This document shows, piece by piece, positions 56,126 through 64,000 of a stretch of DNA of 64,000 nucleotides. The DNA comes from Aeromonas rivipollensis. GTDB taxonomy: Bacteria > Pseudomonadota > Gammaproteobacteria > Enterobacterales > Aeromonadaceae. Under the pieces are notes generated by a model. That model was not told the origin of the DNA, searched no databases, and saw nothing but the letters and a program-made list of their open reading frames with translations. Each line of letters opens with the position of its first letter. The first letter of the stretch is position 1. The DNA lies in NCBI RefSeq assembly GCF_037811135.1, contig NZ_CP149130.1:3406501-3470500 (forward strand), read 5' to 3'. A program made the position numbers and the translations under genes.

Positions 56126-56527
56126 GATAGGTGAAGTGGGCCCGCGCATTGTAACGTGAGCTGGATCAAAGAGACAGTCCAACCACCCAAAAACTTGTTT
56201 ATAAAATGTAAAATACGTCGCAATTTTCGAAGCCGGAAACCCCTCTTCCCCCTCGCCTCTCGCGGGGCCCGCGTGCCCTCCGCCGACTTGCCCCCTCCTG
56301 GATCGCCCGACATTCCTCTCTGACCCGCCCTCCGAGTCCTCCCCAACGGAGGGCAAAAACCAGAGCCAGATCATGGATATAGCATTTACTAACAGATAAC
56401 ATCTTTAGACGGTACAACGGCTGCGAAGCCTGGCGAGCGGCCATGGGCTGGCAACGGCAGGGCCCTTTGGCGCACAGGGTCACACCAGAGCCCTGCATTT
56501 GCCTCTCTCACCACAAGGGGAAACGCC

Positions 56528-56815
56528 ATGATGGATCATCTGATGCTGTTCGTGATTGTCGCTGTCTTTGCCATCTTCTACTGGGTCTACTACACCGGCA
56601 GCCGCAAGGGAGTCTGTACCGCCAACTGGGAGACACTGCCCACCCGGGAGCAGTACCTGGCGGCCCACCCCGAGGCCGTCGATGGAGATCTCATCTTCTG
56701 CATCCATTGCGGCCATCATCAGCAGCTCGAGGTGGGGGTGGTGCACCAGACCGACTACCGGCGCCAGCACATCTGCCCCCGCTGCAAGCAGGCGCTCTAT
56801 AGAGACGAGACGTAA
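56528..56815 (+). CDS. Small membrane protein with C-terminal zinc ribbon
   Basis: This 95-residue protein has one N-terminal TM helix (MLFVIVAVFAIFYWVYYTG) and a cytoplasmic or periplasmic domain with two CxxC knuckles, CIHC (about residues 58-61) and CPRC (about 84-87), plus HHQQLEVGVVH between them, a zinc-ribbon pattern. No named family recognised. AGGGG lies 8 bases upstream of ATG 56528; a second ATG follows directly. It stands alone between glyA and the tor locus. Confidence 0.7.
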   Translation: MMDHLMLFVIVAVFAIFYWVYYTGSRKGVCTANWETLPTREQYLAAHPEAVDGDLIFCIHCGHHQQLEVGVVHQTDYRRQHICPRCKQALYRDET

Positions 56816-56860
56816 AGAGAGTAGGGGCGGGTCAGCCGCAGGTGGCAGGTCAACCTGAGG

Positions 56861-59680
56861 CTAATGTGGGGTCGTCAGGTGCCTCTCCTGCCACGCCTTG
56901 AGCGTCGCCACCGCCGCATCAAACTCCCCGGTCAGCCCTGCCGGATCAGCGTCACCCGCCTCCAGGGCGGCGCACTGCGCGGCAAAGTCATCCAGCCCGA
57001 GCGCCAGGGCACTGCCCTTGAGCTTGTGGGCCATCCCCTTGCGCTCTCCCCCCTCGCACCGCACCAGCGCGGCCACCAGCGCCGCCCCCTGGGATTCAAA
57101 CAGTCCGATGAGCTGACGGATGCGCTGGCTGCCGAGCAAGGCCAGATCGGCGTCCAGCACGGGATTGGCGGCCTGGGGGGCGGGCGGGCTGACGGCGCCC
57201 TCCCTCGCGCCCGGCGGGGCCTGCGTTGTCTCTCCCTGGAACTGGCGGTCGATGGCGCTGGCCAGCGCCGCCAGGCGCACCGGTTTGCCCACAAAGTCCG
57301 CGAAGCCCGCCTCCAGACAGAGACGGATATCCTCGGGATACATCTGGGCCGAGATGGCGATGGCGGGCAGGGGGCGCTCGTGCACCTCCTCGCTGATGGC
57401 GGCCAGATCCTCGCGCAGGGTCAGACCGTCCATGTCCGGCAGACTGATGTCGAGCAGCGCCAGATCGAAACCCCGCTCCGTCACCCGCGCCAACGCAGAT
57501 CGCCCGTCTTCCGCCAGGGTGACACTGTGGCCTAGGCGCACCAGCATGCCCTCGGCCACCAGCCGGTTGATCTCGTTGTCCTCCACCAGCAGGATGTCGC
57601 GCGGCTGGCCGAGGTGCAGCGGCTGGGCCGCGGCCGGCAACTGGGCGGCCGAGCGTTGCAGGGGCAGGCTGAAGCTGAAGCGGCAACCCTCCCCGGGGCG
57701 GCTGTCGAGGTGCAGCTCACCCCCCATGGCGGCCACCAGCTTGCGACTGATGGCAAGCCCGAGTCCGGTGCCCCCCTGATGCCCCATGTCCCGCTTGCGC
57801 TGGCGGAACGCCTCGAATACCGCCTCCTGCTCATGCACAGGAATACCGGGGCCGGTATCGCTCACCGCAAACAGGATACAGGGCTCGGCGCAGGGGCCAC
57901 CGCATGGGAGGGGGCTCACCTCGAGGCAGATCCGCCCCCTGGCGGTGAACTTGACCGCGTTGCCCAGGAGGTTCGCGAGCACCTGACGCAGCTTGCCCAG
58001 ATCCCCTTCCACCACGGGGGGCAAAGTGGGGGCGTATTCCAGTACCAGGGCCACTCCTCTGGCCTCTGCCTTGGGCCTGAACAGGGCGCTCAGCTCATCC
58101 ACCAGCTGATGCAGCGGGAAAGGTTCCCGGCGCGCCTCCAGGTGGCCCGCCTCGATTTTGGAGTAGTCGAGGATGTCATTGAGGATCTCCAGCAAGGATT
58201 CGCCACTGTGCTCGATGGCGGCGAGATAGCGCCGCTGGGTTTCGCTCAGGTGGGTATCTTCCAGCAGGGTCAGCCCCCCCAGAATGCCGTTCATGGGGGT
58301 GCGAATTTCATGGCTCATGGTGGCGAGGAAGACCGACTTGGCCCGGTTGGCCTGCTCCGCCTCGGCGCGGGCCAGGCGCTGATTCTCCACCTCCTCGTTG
58401 AGACGCTGGTTGGCGTGGCTGAGCTGCACAGTCCGCTCCACCACCCGTGACTCCAGATCCCGCTGATAGCGGCCCAGCTCGACGGCATTGTCACGAAACA
58501 CCTGCAGGGCCCGCCCCAGCTCCGCCAGCTCGTCACGGCCCGTCCCTGCGATCGGGTCCAGAGGGGCCAGATCCCCGCGCGCCAGCCGGCTCATCCCCGC
58601 CACCGCCCGTTGCAGCGGCCAGACGATGCGGCCGTAGACCATGCGCCACATCAACAGCATCAGCAGCACCAAGGTAAGCAGACCTATCCCCATCAGAGCC
58701 TGCTCCAGCAGCCTGAGACGCTGGCTTAACGCCTGCTGGCTCTCTCCCAGGGAGTCGCGGGCACGGCTTACCAGCTCACCGACCTGCTGGTTGAGGCTGC
58801 TCATCAAGGCCTCATTGGCGCTGGCCAGCACCCGCAGCGCCTCTCCCTTGCCGAGCCAGTCGCTGCGCAGCTGCACCAGCTCGTCGCTCTGCGCCAGCAG
58901 GGTCAGCGCCTGCTCCACCCCCTGGCGGCGGGCCGGATCCGTCACAGCCCCGGCCCGCAGCTGCAAGATCGCCAGCTCTCGTTGCCCCTCCTGCAACAGC
59001 GTCTGCAAGCGCTCCTGCCGTTCGCTGCGCCACATCTCCTCGATGCGCTGCTGCTGCATCAGGGTGCGATGACGCAACTCGGTCATCTGCTCCAGCCAGT
59101 CGAGATCCTGCTCCAGCAAGCGGTCCAGCGTCCGGGCTGCCTGCCCCCCTTGCTGTTGGTAGAGGGAGCCCAGCCCCGCCACCATCACGGTTTCGGCATT
59201 CTCCATCTGGCTGCGCGCCAGCTCGGCGATCTGCCCGGCCGCCGCCACCAGGCGGGCCCGCTGTGCCTCGCCCTGGGCCATCAGAGTCAGGCGCTCCCCC
59301 ACCAGCCAGCCCTGCTGGCCCAGATTGCCGATGATGCTCTGGCTGAGCTGATCGAGGGTTGTTGAACCCTGTCCACGGCCAAGTTGTGCCAGCACCTGCT
59401 GCAGCTGTTGTCCCTGCAGGGTGAGCAAGCGCCCCTGATGCTCCCGCTCCTGCTCACTGGTCGCAGTGGCCAGCAACCTTGAAGCGCTCTGGATCTCGCC
59501 GCTGAGGCGAGAGAGCGTGCGGGCCAGCTCCTGATCGGCCAGGGTCTGCTGCACTCCCTGCTCCAGCTGGCGCAGATGGCTAAGCCCTACCCAGCCCAAC
59601 AGGGAGGCACTCAGGGTCAGCAACGCCATCAGGGAGAAGGCCAGCAGCAACTTGCCACCCAGGCCGGAAAAGATTCTCAC
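56861..59680 (-). CDS. torS: Hybrid sensor histidine kinase TorS
   Basis: This ~939-residue tripartite kinase senses TMAO through TorT. N-terminal TM ([20 protein letters not shown]) is followed by a ~300-residue periplasmic helical sensor domain, a second TM (about 330-350), HAMP, and a kinase core with phosphorylated His in [19 protein letters not shown] and ATPase boxes ([32 protein letters not shown]). A receiver domain ([32 protein letters not shown]) and an HPt domain ([15 protein letters not shown]) follow. I chose GTG 59680, with AAGG eight bases upstream; a start at 59752 would overlap divergent torT. Confidence 0.93.
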   Translation of the reverse strand: MRIFSGLGGKLLLAFSLMALLTLSASLLGWVGLSHLRQLEQGVQQTLADQELARTLSRLSGEIQSASRLLATATSEQEREHQGRLLTLQGQQLQQVLAQLGRGQGSTTLDQLSQSIIGNLGQQGWLVGERLTLMAQGEAQRARLVAAAGQIAELARSQMENAETVMVAGLGSLYQQQGGQAARTLDRLLEQDLDWLEQMTELRHRTLMQQQRIEEMWRSERQERLQTLLQEGQRELAILQLRAGAVTDPARRQGVEQALTLLAQSDELVQLRSDWLGKGEALRVLASANEALMSSLNQQVGELVSRARDSLGESQQALSQRLRLLEQALMGIGLLTLVLLMLLMWRMVYGRIVWPLQRAVAGMSRLARGDLAPLDPIAGTGRDELAELGRALQVFRDNAVELGRYQRDLESRVVERTVQLSHANQRLNEEVENQRLARAEAEQANRAKSVFLATMSHEIRTPMNGILGGLTLLEDTHLSETQRRYLAAIEHSGESLLEILNDILDYSKIEAGHLEARREPFPLHQLVDELSALFRPKAEARGVALVLEYAPTLPPVVEGDLGKLRQVLANLLGNAVKFTARGRICLEVSPLPCGGPCAEPCILFAVSDTGPGIPVHEQEAVFEAFRQRKRDMGHQGGTGLGLAISRKLVAAMGGELHLDSRPGEGCRFSFSLPLQRSAAQLPAAAQPLHLGQPRDILLVEDNEINRLVAEGMLVRLGHSVTLAEDGRSALARVTERGFDLALLDISLPDMDGLTLREDLAAISEEVHERPLPAIAISAQMYPEDIRLCLEAGFADFVGKPVRLAALASAIDRQFQGETTQAPPGAREGAVSPPAPQAANPVLDADLALLGSQRIRQLIGLFESQGAALVAALVRCEGGERKGMAHKLKGSALALGLDDFAAQCAALEAGDADPAGLTGEFDAAVATLKAWQERHLTTPH

Positions 59681-59750
59681 GCTCAGCACCTTGGTTGTGG
59701 TCGGCTTTGACCGGATAATGCGGGCCCACACTTTAACAAAACCCCGGGTC

Positions 59751-60803
59751 ATGCGAAGCGTCTATCTCTCCCTCTTGCTCATGCTGCTCCCTGGCCCCCT
59801 GCTCGCCTTCGAGGTGGACCACTGGCCCGCAGGCGAGTTCGGCGGCCAGCCCGTGCGCCTTCACTGGCCAGAACCCGCCCCTCTCCAATCCCCCCTGACC
59901 CTGTGCGCCCTCTATCCCCATCTGCGGGACGCCTACTGGCTCTCGGTCAATCAGGGCATGGTGGAAGAGGCGACACGGCTGGGGGTCAGCTTGCGGATCC
60001 ACGAGGCGGGGGGCTACGGCGCCCTGGCAGAGCAGCGGCAGCAGTTGCAGCAGTGCCTGAGGGAGGGGAGCGACGCCATACTGCTCGGCGCGGTGAGTTA
60101 TGAGGGGCTGAGGGAGGCTGTCGTTGCCAGCCCGCTGCCGGTATTCGGCCTGGTCAACGATCTGCCCGGCGGTCTGGTGCGGGCCAAGGTGGGGGTCTCC
60201 TGGTACCAGATGGGCTGGCAGATGGGCCACTGGCTGGCGCGGCGCCACCCCGCCGGCAGCAAACCCGTCTCGGTCGCCCTCTTCCCCGGCCCGCAGGCGA
60301 GCGGCGGCAACAACTTCGTGGAGCCGGGCTTTGCCGACGCCATCCAGGGGAGCGCCATCAAACTGGTCACCACTGCCCGCGGTGACAACAGCCGCGAAAT
60401 CCAGCGCACCCTGGTGCAGCAGACCCTGGCCCGCCACCCGGACCTCGACTATCTGGTGGGGGGGGCCATCGCCGCCGAAGTGGCGGTGAACGAGCTGGCC
60501 CAGCGCCATCTCGACAGGCCCAGAGTGCTCAGCACCTACTTCAGTCACGGGGTGCAGCGCGGCCTGCGCCGGGGCAAGATGCTGGCGGCCAACAGCGATC
60601 AGATGCGGCTGCAGGGGCGCCTTGCGGTGGCTCAGGCGGTCTGCCTGCTACAGCATCCCGAGGCGGGCGAGCAGCAGTGCCCGCGGGTGATGGGCCCCCC
60701 CATTCTGACCCTGGATGGGCCCCTGGCCGACACCGCCAACTCTCTATCCGATGGGGCTTTTCGCCCCGTCTATCGGGTCGGTGCCGCCCCCGCCGATCAT
60801 TAG
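59751..60803 (+). CDS. torT: Periplasmic TMAO-sensing protein TorT
   Basis: This 350-residue protein has a Sec signal peptide ([19 protein letters not shown]). The periplasmic-binding-protein fold resembles ribose-binding-like proteins: [50 protein letters not shown]. It presents TMAO to TorS. ATG 59751 is the natural start; the longer frame overlaps the torS start. Divergent from torS by about 70 bases and convergent with torR by 14 bases. Confidence 0.92.
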   Translation: MRSVYLSLLLMLLPGPLLAFEVDHWPAGEFGGQPVRLHWPEPAPLQSPLTLCALYPHLRDAYWLSVNQGMVEEATRLGVSLRIHEAGGYGALAEQRQQLQQCLREGSDAILLGAVSYEGLREAVVASPLPVFGLVNDLPGGLVRAKVGVSWYQMGWQMGHWLARRHPAGSKPVSVALFPGPQASGGNNFVEPGFADAIQGSAIKLVTTARGDNSREIQRTLVQQTLARHPDLDYLVGGAIAAEVAVNELAQRHLDRPRVLSTYFSHGVQRGLRRGKMLAANSDQMRLQGRLAVAQAVCLLQHPEAGEQQCPRVMGPPILTLDGPLADTANSLSDGAFRPVYRVGAAPADH

Positions 60804-60817
60804 CCCGGTCACCTGAT

Positions 60818-61531
60818 TCAGGGGGCCAGCTCGCCGGCAAACAGATAGCCTTCACCATGGACGGTGACAAAGAGCTGGGGATCCCGGGGATCCGGCTCCA
60901 TCTTGCCCCGCAGCCGCCGGATCAGCACGTCGATGGTGCGATCGCTCGGGCCATCGCCGCGATGGCTGATGAGGCTGAGGATCCGCTCCCGGCTGAGTAC
61001 CCGCCCGGCATGGGCGACAAAGGCCACCAGCACTTCATATTCGGCCTTGGTCAGACGCACCGGCACCCCGTCCTTGCTGAGCTGGCGGCGGGGAATGTCA
61101 AAACGCCAGGGGCCAAAGCGCACCGCATCGTCAGCCGCTGCCAGCTCGTTCGGCGCGGCGGCAGCCAGCGAGATCCGCCACAGCAGATTCTTGACCCGCA
61201 CCAGCAGCTCCCGAAGCTCGAACGGCTTGGTGACATAGTCATCGGCCCCCATCTCGAGGCCGACAATTCGGTCCACCGCATCGCTGCGGCCGGTGACCAG
61301 AATGATCCCCACAGTGCTGCGCGCCCTCAGCTCACGGGTCAGCAGCAGGCCATCTTCCCCCGGCAGGTTGATATCCAGCATCACCAGATCGACCGTCTGC
61401 TCCGCCAGCACGGCGCGCATCTCCTGGCCGTTTTCCACCGCCGTCACCCGATAGCCCTCCCGCTCGAAATAGCCGGTCAGCTTCTCGCGGGTCACCGCAT
61501 CATCTTCAACAACCAGAATGTGGTAGCTCAT
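60818..61531 (-). CDS. torR: Response regulator TorR (OmpR family)
   Basis: This 237-residue protein has a receiver domain with the acidic pocket (LVVEDD), phospho-acceptor Asp in LVMLDINLPGEDG and Lys in VTKPFELRELL. A winged-helix DNA-binding domain follows (LTKAEYEVLVAFVAHAGRVLSRERIL, SDRTIDVLIRRLRGKM). It activates torCA in response to TMAO. Divergent from torC, with tor-box-like sequences in between. Confidence 0.95.
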   Translation of the reverse strand: MSYHILVVEDDAVTREKLTGYFEREGYRVTAVENGQEMRAVLAEQTVDLVMLDINLPGEDGLLLTRELRARSTVGIILVTGRSDAVDRIVGLEMGADDYVTKPFELRELLVRVKNLLWRISLAAAAPNELAAADDAVRFGPWRFDIPRRQLSKDGVPVRLTKAEYEVLVAFVAHAGRVLSRERILSLISHRGDGPSDRTIDVLIRRLRGKMEPDPRDPQLFVTVHGEGYLFAGELAP

Positions 61532-61568
61532 GGGCAGGGTTCACGATGGTCGACAAGGGAGGATTATT

Positions 61569-61631
61569 CTATTCACATTTTGTCATAAATACCCCTATTT
61601 CATTAATTTCTGGCGACAGCCCTGTTCACAA
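61569..61631 (+). promoter_or_regulatory. torC: Candidate TorR boxes in the torR-torC intergenic region
   Basis: CTATTCACAT (61569-61578) and CTGTTCACAA (61622-61631) resemble the E. coli decameric tor box CTGTTCATAT. The second lies where the -35 box would be for a TATCAT -10 (61640-61645). An AT-rich stretch with TGTCATAAAT and TTTCATTAAT lies between them and may hold more degenerate boxes. Prediction from memory of the consensus. Confidence 0.6.
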
Positions 61632-61676
61632 CGCCTCCCTATCATGGCCCCCATCAAAAAAGTGATGTGAGAGAGC

Positions 61677-62843
61677 ATGATGAAAAAACTGTGGCACTTC
61701 CTGCGCACCCCCAGCCGTCGCTGGTCGGTACTGGCGCTGCTTCTGGTGGGCGTCGGCGTCACCCTCGCTGGCACCGTCGGCCTGCACTATGGCTTCGAGA
61801 AGACCAGCAGCCTCGAATTCTGCATCTCCTGCCACTCCATGAAAGACACCGTCTATCCGGAGTACAAGGAGTCCATCCACTTCAAGAATGCCTCAGGGGT
61901 ACAGGCGGTTTGTACCGACTGTCACCAGCCGAAGGATTTCGTCGGCAAGGTGGCCCGCAAGATGGAGGCGGCCAACGACCTCTATCAGGAGTACATAGGC
62001 CACAGCATCGACACCCAGGAGAAGTTCGAGGACAGACGCCTGCATCTGGCCGAGAAGGTGTGGGCCCGGATGAGCAGCCAGAACTCCAAGACCTGCAAGT
62101 CCTGCCACAGCTACGACAACATGGATCACGCCAAACAGTCCCCGGCGGCTGCGCTGGCGATGAAAGATGCAGCGGCGAAGAACATGAACTGCATCGAGTG
62201 CCACAAGGGCATAGCCCACGAGCTGCCCAACATGGCGGGGGGCTTCCGGGCCACCTACGCCACCCTGGCCAGCGAAGCCCAGCAGGCGCCTGCCGGCGAC
62301 ACCCTCTACAACCTGGGTGAAAAAGATCTCTATGCCAGCGAACAGAGCACCGACCCGGTCGGCAAACTGCTGCCCGCCTCCCGCATCGAAGTGGTGGCCC
62401 GCAGCGGCGATCGCCTCAAGGTGACCATCGAAGGGTGGCGCGAGAGTGACGGCAAGGGCCGGGTGCTGAGCGAATACATGGGCAAGCGAGTCTTTGTCGC
62501 CACCATCCGTGACGAGCTGAAAGCAAGCGAGAAAGTGCTCAAGCAGGAGACCGACAGCGCCACCCATATCCAGTGGGAGCAGGTGCAGGTGCAGGCCTGG
62601 GTCGATGGCAAGGGCTTTGAATCCTCGCTCAAGCCGATCTGGGATTATGCCGGCGAGATGTACAAGTCCACCTGCAACTCCTGCCACGGCGCGCCGGATC
62701 CCGCTCACTTCACTGCCAACGGCTGGATCTCGGGGCTCAAGGCGATGTCTGCCTACTACCGCCTCAGCAAGGAAGAGGAGCGCACCCTGCTCAAGTACCT
62801 GCAAAACCATGCCGCCGATACCGGTGGTCAGGGCAGCCACTAA
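61677..62843 (+). CDS. torC: Pentahemic c-type cytochrome TorC
   Basis: This 388-residue inner-membrane cytochrome of the NapC/NirT family passes electrons from menaquinol to TorA. One N-terminal TM anchor (VLALLLVGVGVTLAGTVGL) precedes four heme motifs CISCH, CTDCH, CKSCH and CIECH. The C-terminal domain has a fifth, CNSCH (about residue 340), as in E. coli TorC. MMKK start at 61677 or 61680. First gene of torCA, divergent from torR. Confidence 0.96.
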   Translation: MMKKLWHFLRTPSRRWSVLALLLVGVGVTLAGTVGLHYGFEKTSSLEFCISCHSMKDTVYPEYKESIHFKNASGVQAVCTDCHQPKDFVGKVARKMEAANDLYQEYIGHSIDTQEKFEDRRLHLAEKVWARMSSQNSKTCKSCHSYDNMDHAKQSPAAALAMKDAAAKNMNCIECHKGIAHELPNMAGGFRATYATLASEAQQAPAGDTLYNLGEKDLYASEQSTDPVGKLLPASRIEVVARSGDRLKVTIEGWRESDGKGRVLSEYMGKRVFVATIRDELKASEKVLKQETDSATHIQWEQVQVQAWVDGKGFESSLKPIWDYAGEMYKSTCNSCHGAPDPAHFTANGWISGLKAMSAYYRLSKEEERTLLKYLQNHAADTGGQGSH

Positions 62844-62883
62844 TTCCGGATTCGAGTTCCGGATCCGAGAGAGGAATAACAAG

Positions 62884-64000
62884 ATGATCAACATTTCCCG
62901 TCGTGGTTTTCTGGGTGGCTTGCTGGCCAGCGGTGCCTCTGCCCTCATCGGCCCCTCCCTGCTCGGTCGCGCCGTGATGGCTGCCGAGTCTGGCGACAAG
63001 CTGGTGCAGTCCGGCTCCCACTGGGGCGCCTTCCGTGCCCGGGTCGTCGATGGCCGCTGGGTCGAGACCCTGCCGTTCGAGCATGACAAACACCCCACCG
63101 ACATGCTCAAGGCCTTGAGTGAGGTGGTCTACAACCCCTCCCGCATCCGCTGTCCCATGGTGCGGCTGGACTGGCTGCGCAAGGGCCACCAGTCCGACAC
63201 CAGCGAACGCGGCCAGAACCGCTTCGTGCGGGTCACCTGGTCCCAGGCGCTGGACTTCTTCTATCACGAGCTGGAGCGGGTGCAGAAAACCCATGGCCCG
63301 AGCGCCCTCTATGCCGGTCACTCCGGCTGGCAGTCGGTGGGCAAGCTGCACTCCGCCGGCGCCATGCTGGGACGCGCCATGAACCTGCACGGCACCTATC
63401 TGGCCAAGGCCGGTGACTACTCCACCGGCGCCGCCCAGGTGATCCTGCCCCACGTGGCGGGCGCCATGGAGGTATATGAGCAGCAGACCTCCTGGCCGCT
63501 GGTGCTGGAGCACAGCAAGACCATCGTCATCTGGGGGTCTGACCCCATCAAGAACCTGCAGGTGGGCTGGCTGGTGCCGGATCACAGCGTCTACGACTAC
63601 TGGGCACAGCTCAAAGAGAAGGTGGCCAAGGGGGAGATCCGGGTGATCAGCGTCGACCCGGTCAAATCCAAGACACAGAAATACCTCAATTGCGATCAGG
63701 TGACCCTGAATCCGCAGACCGACGTGCCGCTGATGCTGGGCATAGCCCACAGCCTCTACAGCGAGAAGCGCCACGACGAGGCGTTCCTGAAGAACTACAC
63801 CACAGGTTTTGACAAGTTCCTGCCCTACCTGCTGGGCACCAAGGATGGTCAGGTGAAGGATGCCGAGTGGGCGGCCGCCATCTGTGGCGTACCTGCCGAG
63901 ACCATCCGCGAGCTGGCTCGCGCCATGAGCAGCGGCCGTACCCAGCTCATCGGCGGCTGGTGTGTACAGCGCATGCACCACGGCGAGCAGTACGCCTGGA
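62884..64000 (+). CDS. torA: Trimethylamine-N-oxide reductase TorA, 3' end beyond window
   Basis: The frame is open to the window edge; 372 codons are visible of an expected ~830. A twin-arginine signal (ISRRGFLGGLLASGASALIG) targets the folded molybdoenzyme to the periplasm. DMSO-reductase family motifs are seen, including GDYSTGAAQVILPHVAGAMEVYEQQTSWPL, whose Ser is the expected molybdenum ligand, and VIWGSDPIKNLQVGW. GAGAGG precedes ATG 62884; 40 bases after torC. torD would be expected downstream. Confidence 0.96.
   Translation, partial: MINISRRGFLGGLLASGASALIGPSLLGRAVMAAESGDKLVQSGSHWGAFRARVVDGRWVETLPFEHDKHPTDMLKALSEVVYNPSRIRCPMVRLDWLRKGHQSDTSERGQNRFVRVTWSQALDFFYHELERVQKTHGPSALYAGHSGWQSVGKLHSAGAMLGRAMNLHGTYLAKAGDYSTGAAQVILPHVAGAMEVYEQQTSWPLVLEHSKTIVIWGSDPIKNLQVGWLVPDHSVYDYWAQLKEKVAKGEIRVISVDPVKSKTQKYLNCDQVTLNPQTDVPLMLGIAHSLYSEKRHDEAFLKNYTTGFDKFLPYLLGTKDGQVKDAEWAAAICGVPAETIRELARAMSSGRTQLIGGWCVQRMHHGEQYAW

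Noticed and set aside
56199-56498. Minus-strand frames upstream of glyA
   Set aside because: Arg/Gly-rich translations without homology; the conserved GlyA start at 56097 and its ribosome-binding site leave this as leader or promoter DNA.

Overview
The window looks like a chromosomal segment of a GC-rich gammaproteobacterium, most probably Aeromonas. This is inferred from E. coli-like protein sequences, Na+-type PomAB stator genes, the torSTRCA locus, and a gene order (ftsH-folP-glmM-tpiA-secG-leuU-metY-rimP-nusA-infB-rbfA-truB-rpsO-pnp) that sits between Pseudomonas and Vibrio arrangements. No transposase, phage gene, CRISPR array or rRNA was found. Both edges cut genes: a TldD/PmbA-family gene on the left and torA on the right.

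Layout: 1-7.3 kb holds small housekeeping and envelope genes (TldD/PmbA-like protein, VOC protein, L,D-transpeptidase, trhP with a YfhL-type ferredoxin, a DUF1090 protein, ychN, an MFS exporter). 7.4-22.9 kb, minus strand, is the translation, transcription and cell-envelope supercluster, with two tRNAs. 23-24.5 kb holds yhbY, a PilZ-like protein and greA. 24.5-36.5 kb is an accessory-looking stretch: a stress cluster (PRC-barrel, CsbD-like, YetF-like, a repeat-free membrane protein, a 24-aa membrane peptide, hemerythrin, large catalase KatE, a 53-aa ORF coupled to a PQQ-type sugar dehydrogenase lipoprotein), then an MCE lipid-transport operon and a BON protein. 36.9-41.8 kb holds pomAB and xseB-ispA-dxs. 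41.9-47.3 kb is a peptide ABC transporter operon with a fused double ATPase. 47.8-56.1 kb is nrdR-ribD-ribE-ribBX-ribH-nusB-thiL-pgpA with glyA. 56.5-64 kb holds a zinc-ribbon membrane protein and the TMAO respiration locus torS, torT, torR, torCA.

The most unusual signal is not a protein system. Four genes (the TldD/PmbA-like gene, pgpA, ribBX and nrdR) are followed, just past their stop codons, by one or two extra tandem copies of their own 3' ends, each ending in its own stop codon. In ribBX and nrdR most differences between the copies and the resident tail are synonymous third-position changes, so each copy appears to have been a selected coding tail before it was displaced. A second unexplained signal is a ~111-bp dispersed repeat with a conserved central dyad, present at 1444-1554 (+) and 49535-49646 (-). 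The second copy lies directly upstream of thiL, whose Shine-Dalgarno is separated from its start codon by a hairpin.

Functions were assigned by reading translated motifs and from memory of the families; no database search was run. Promoters, operators and terminators are sequence predictions.
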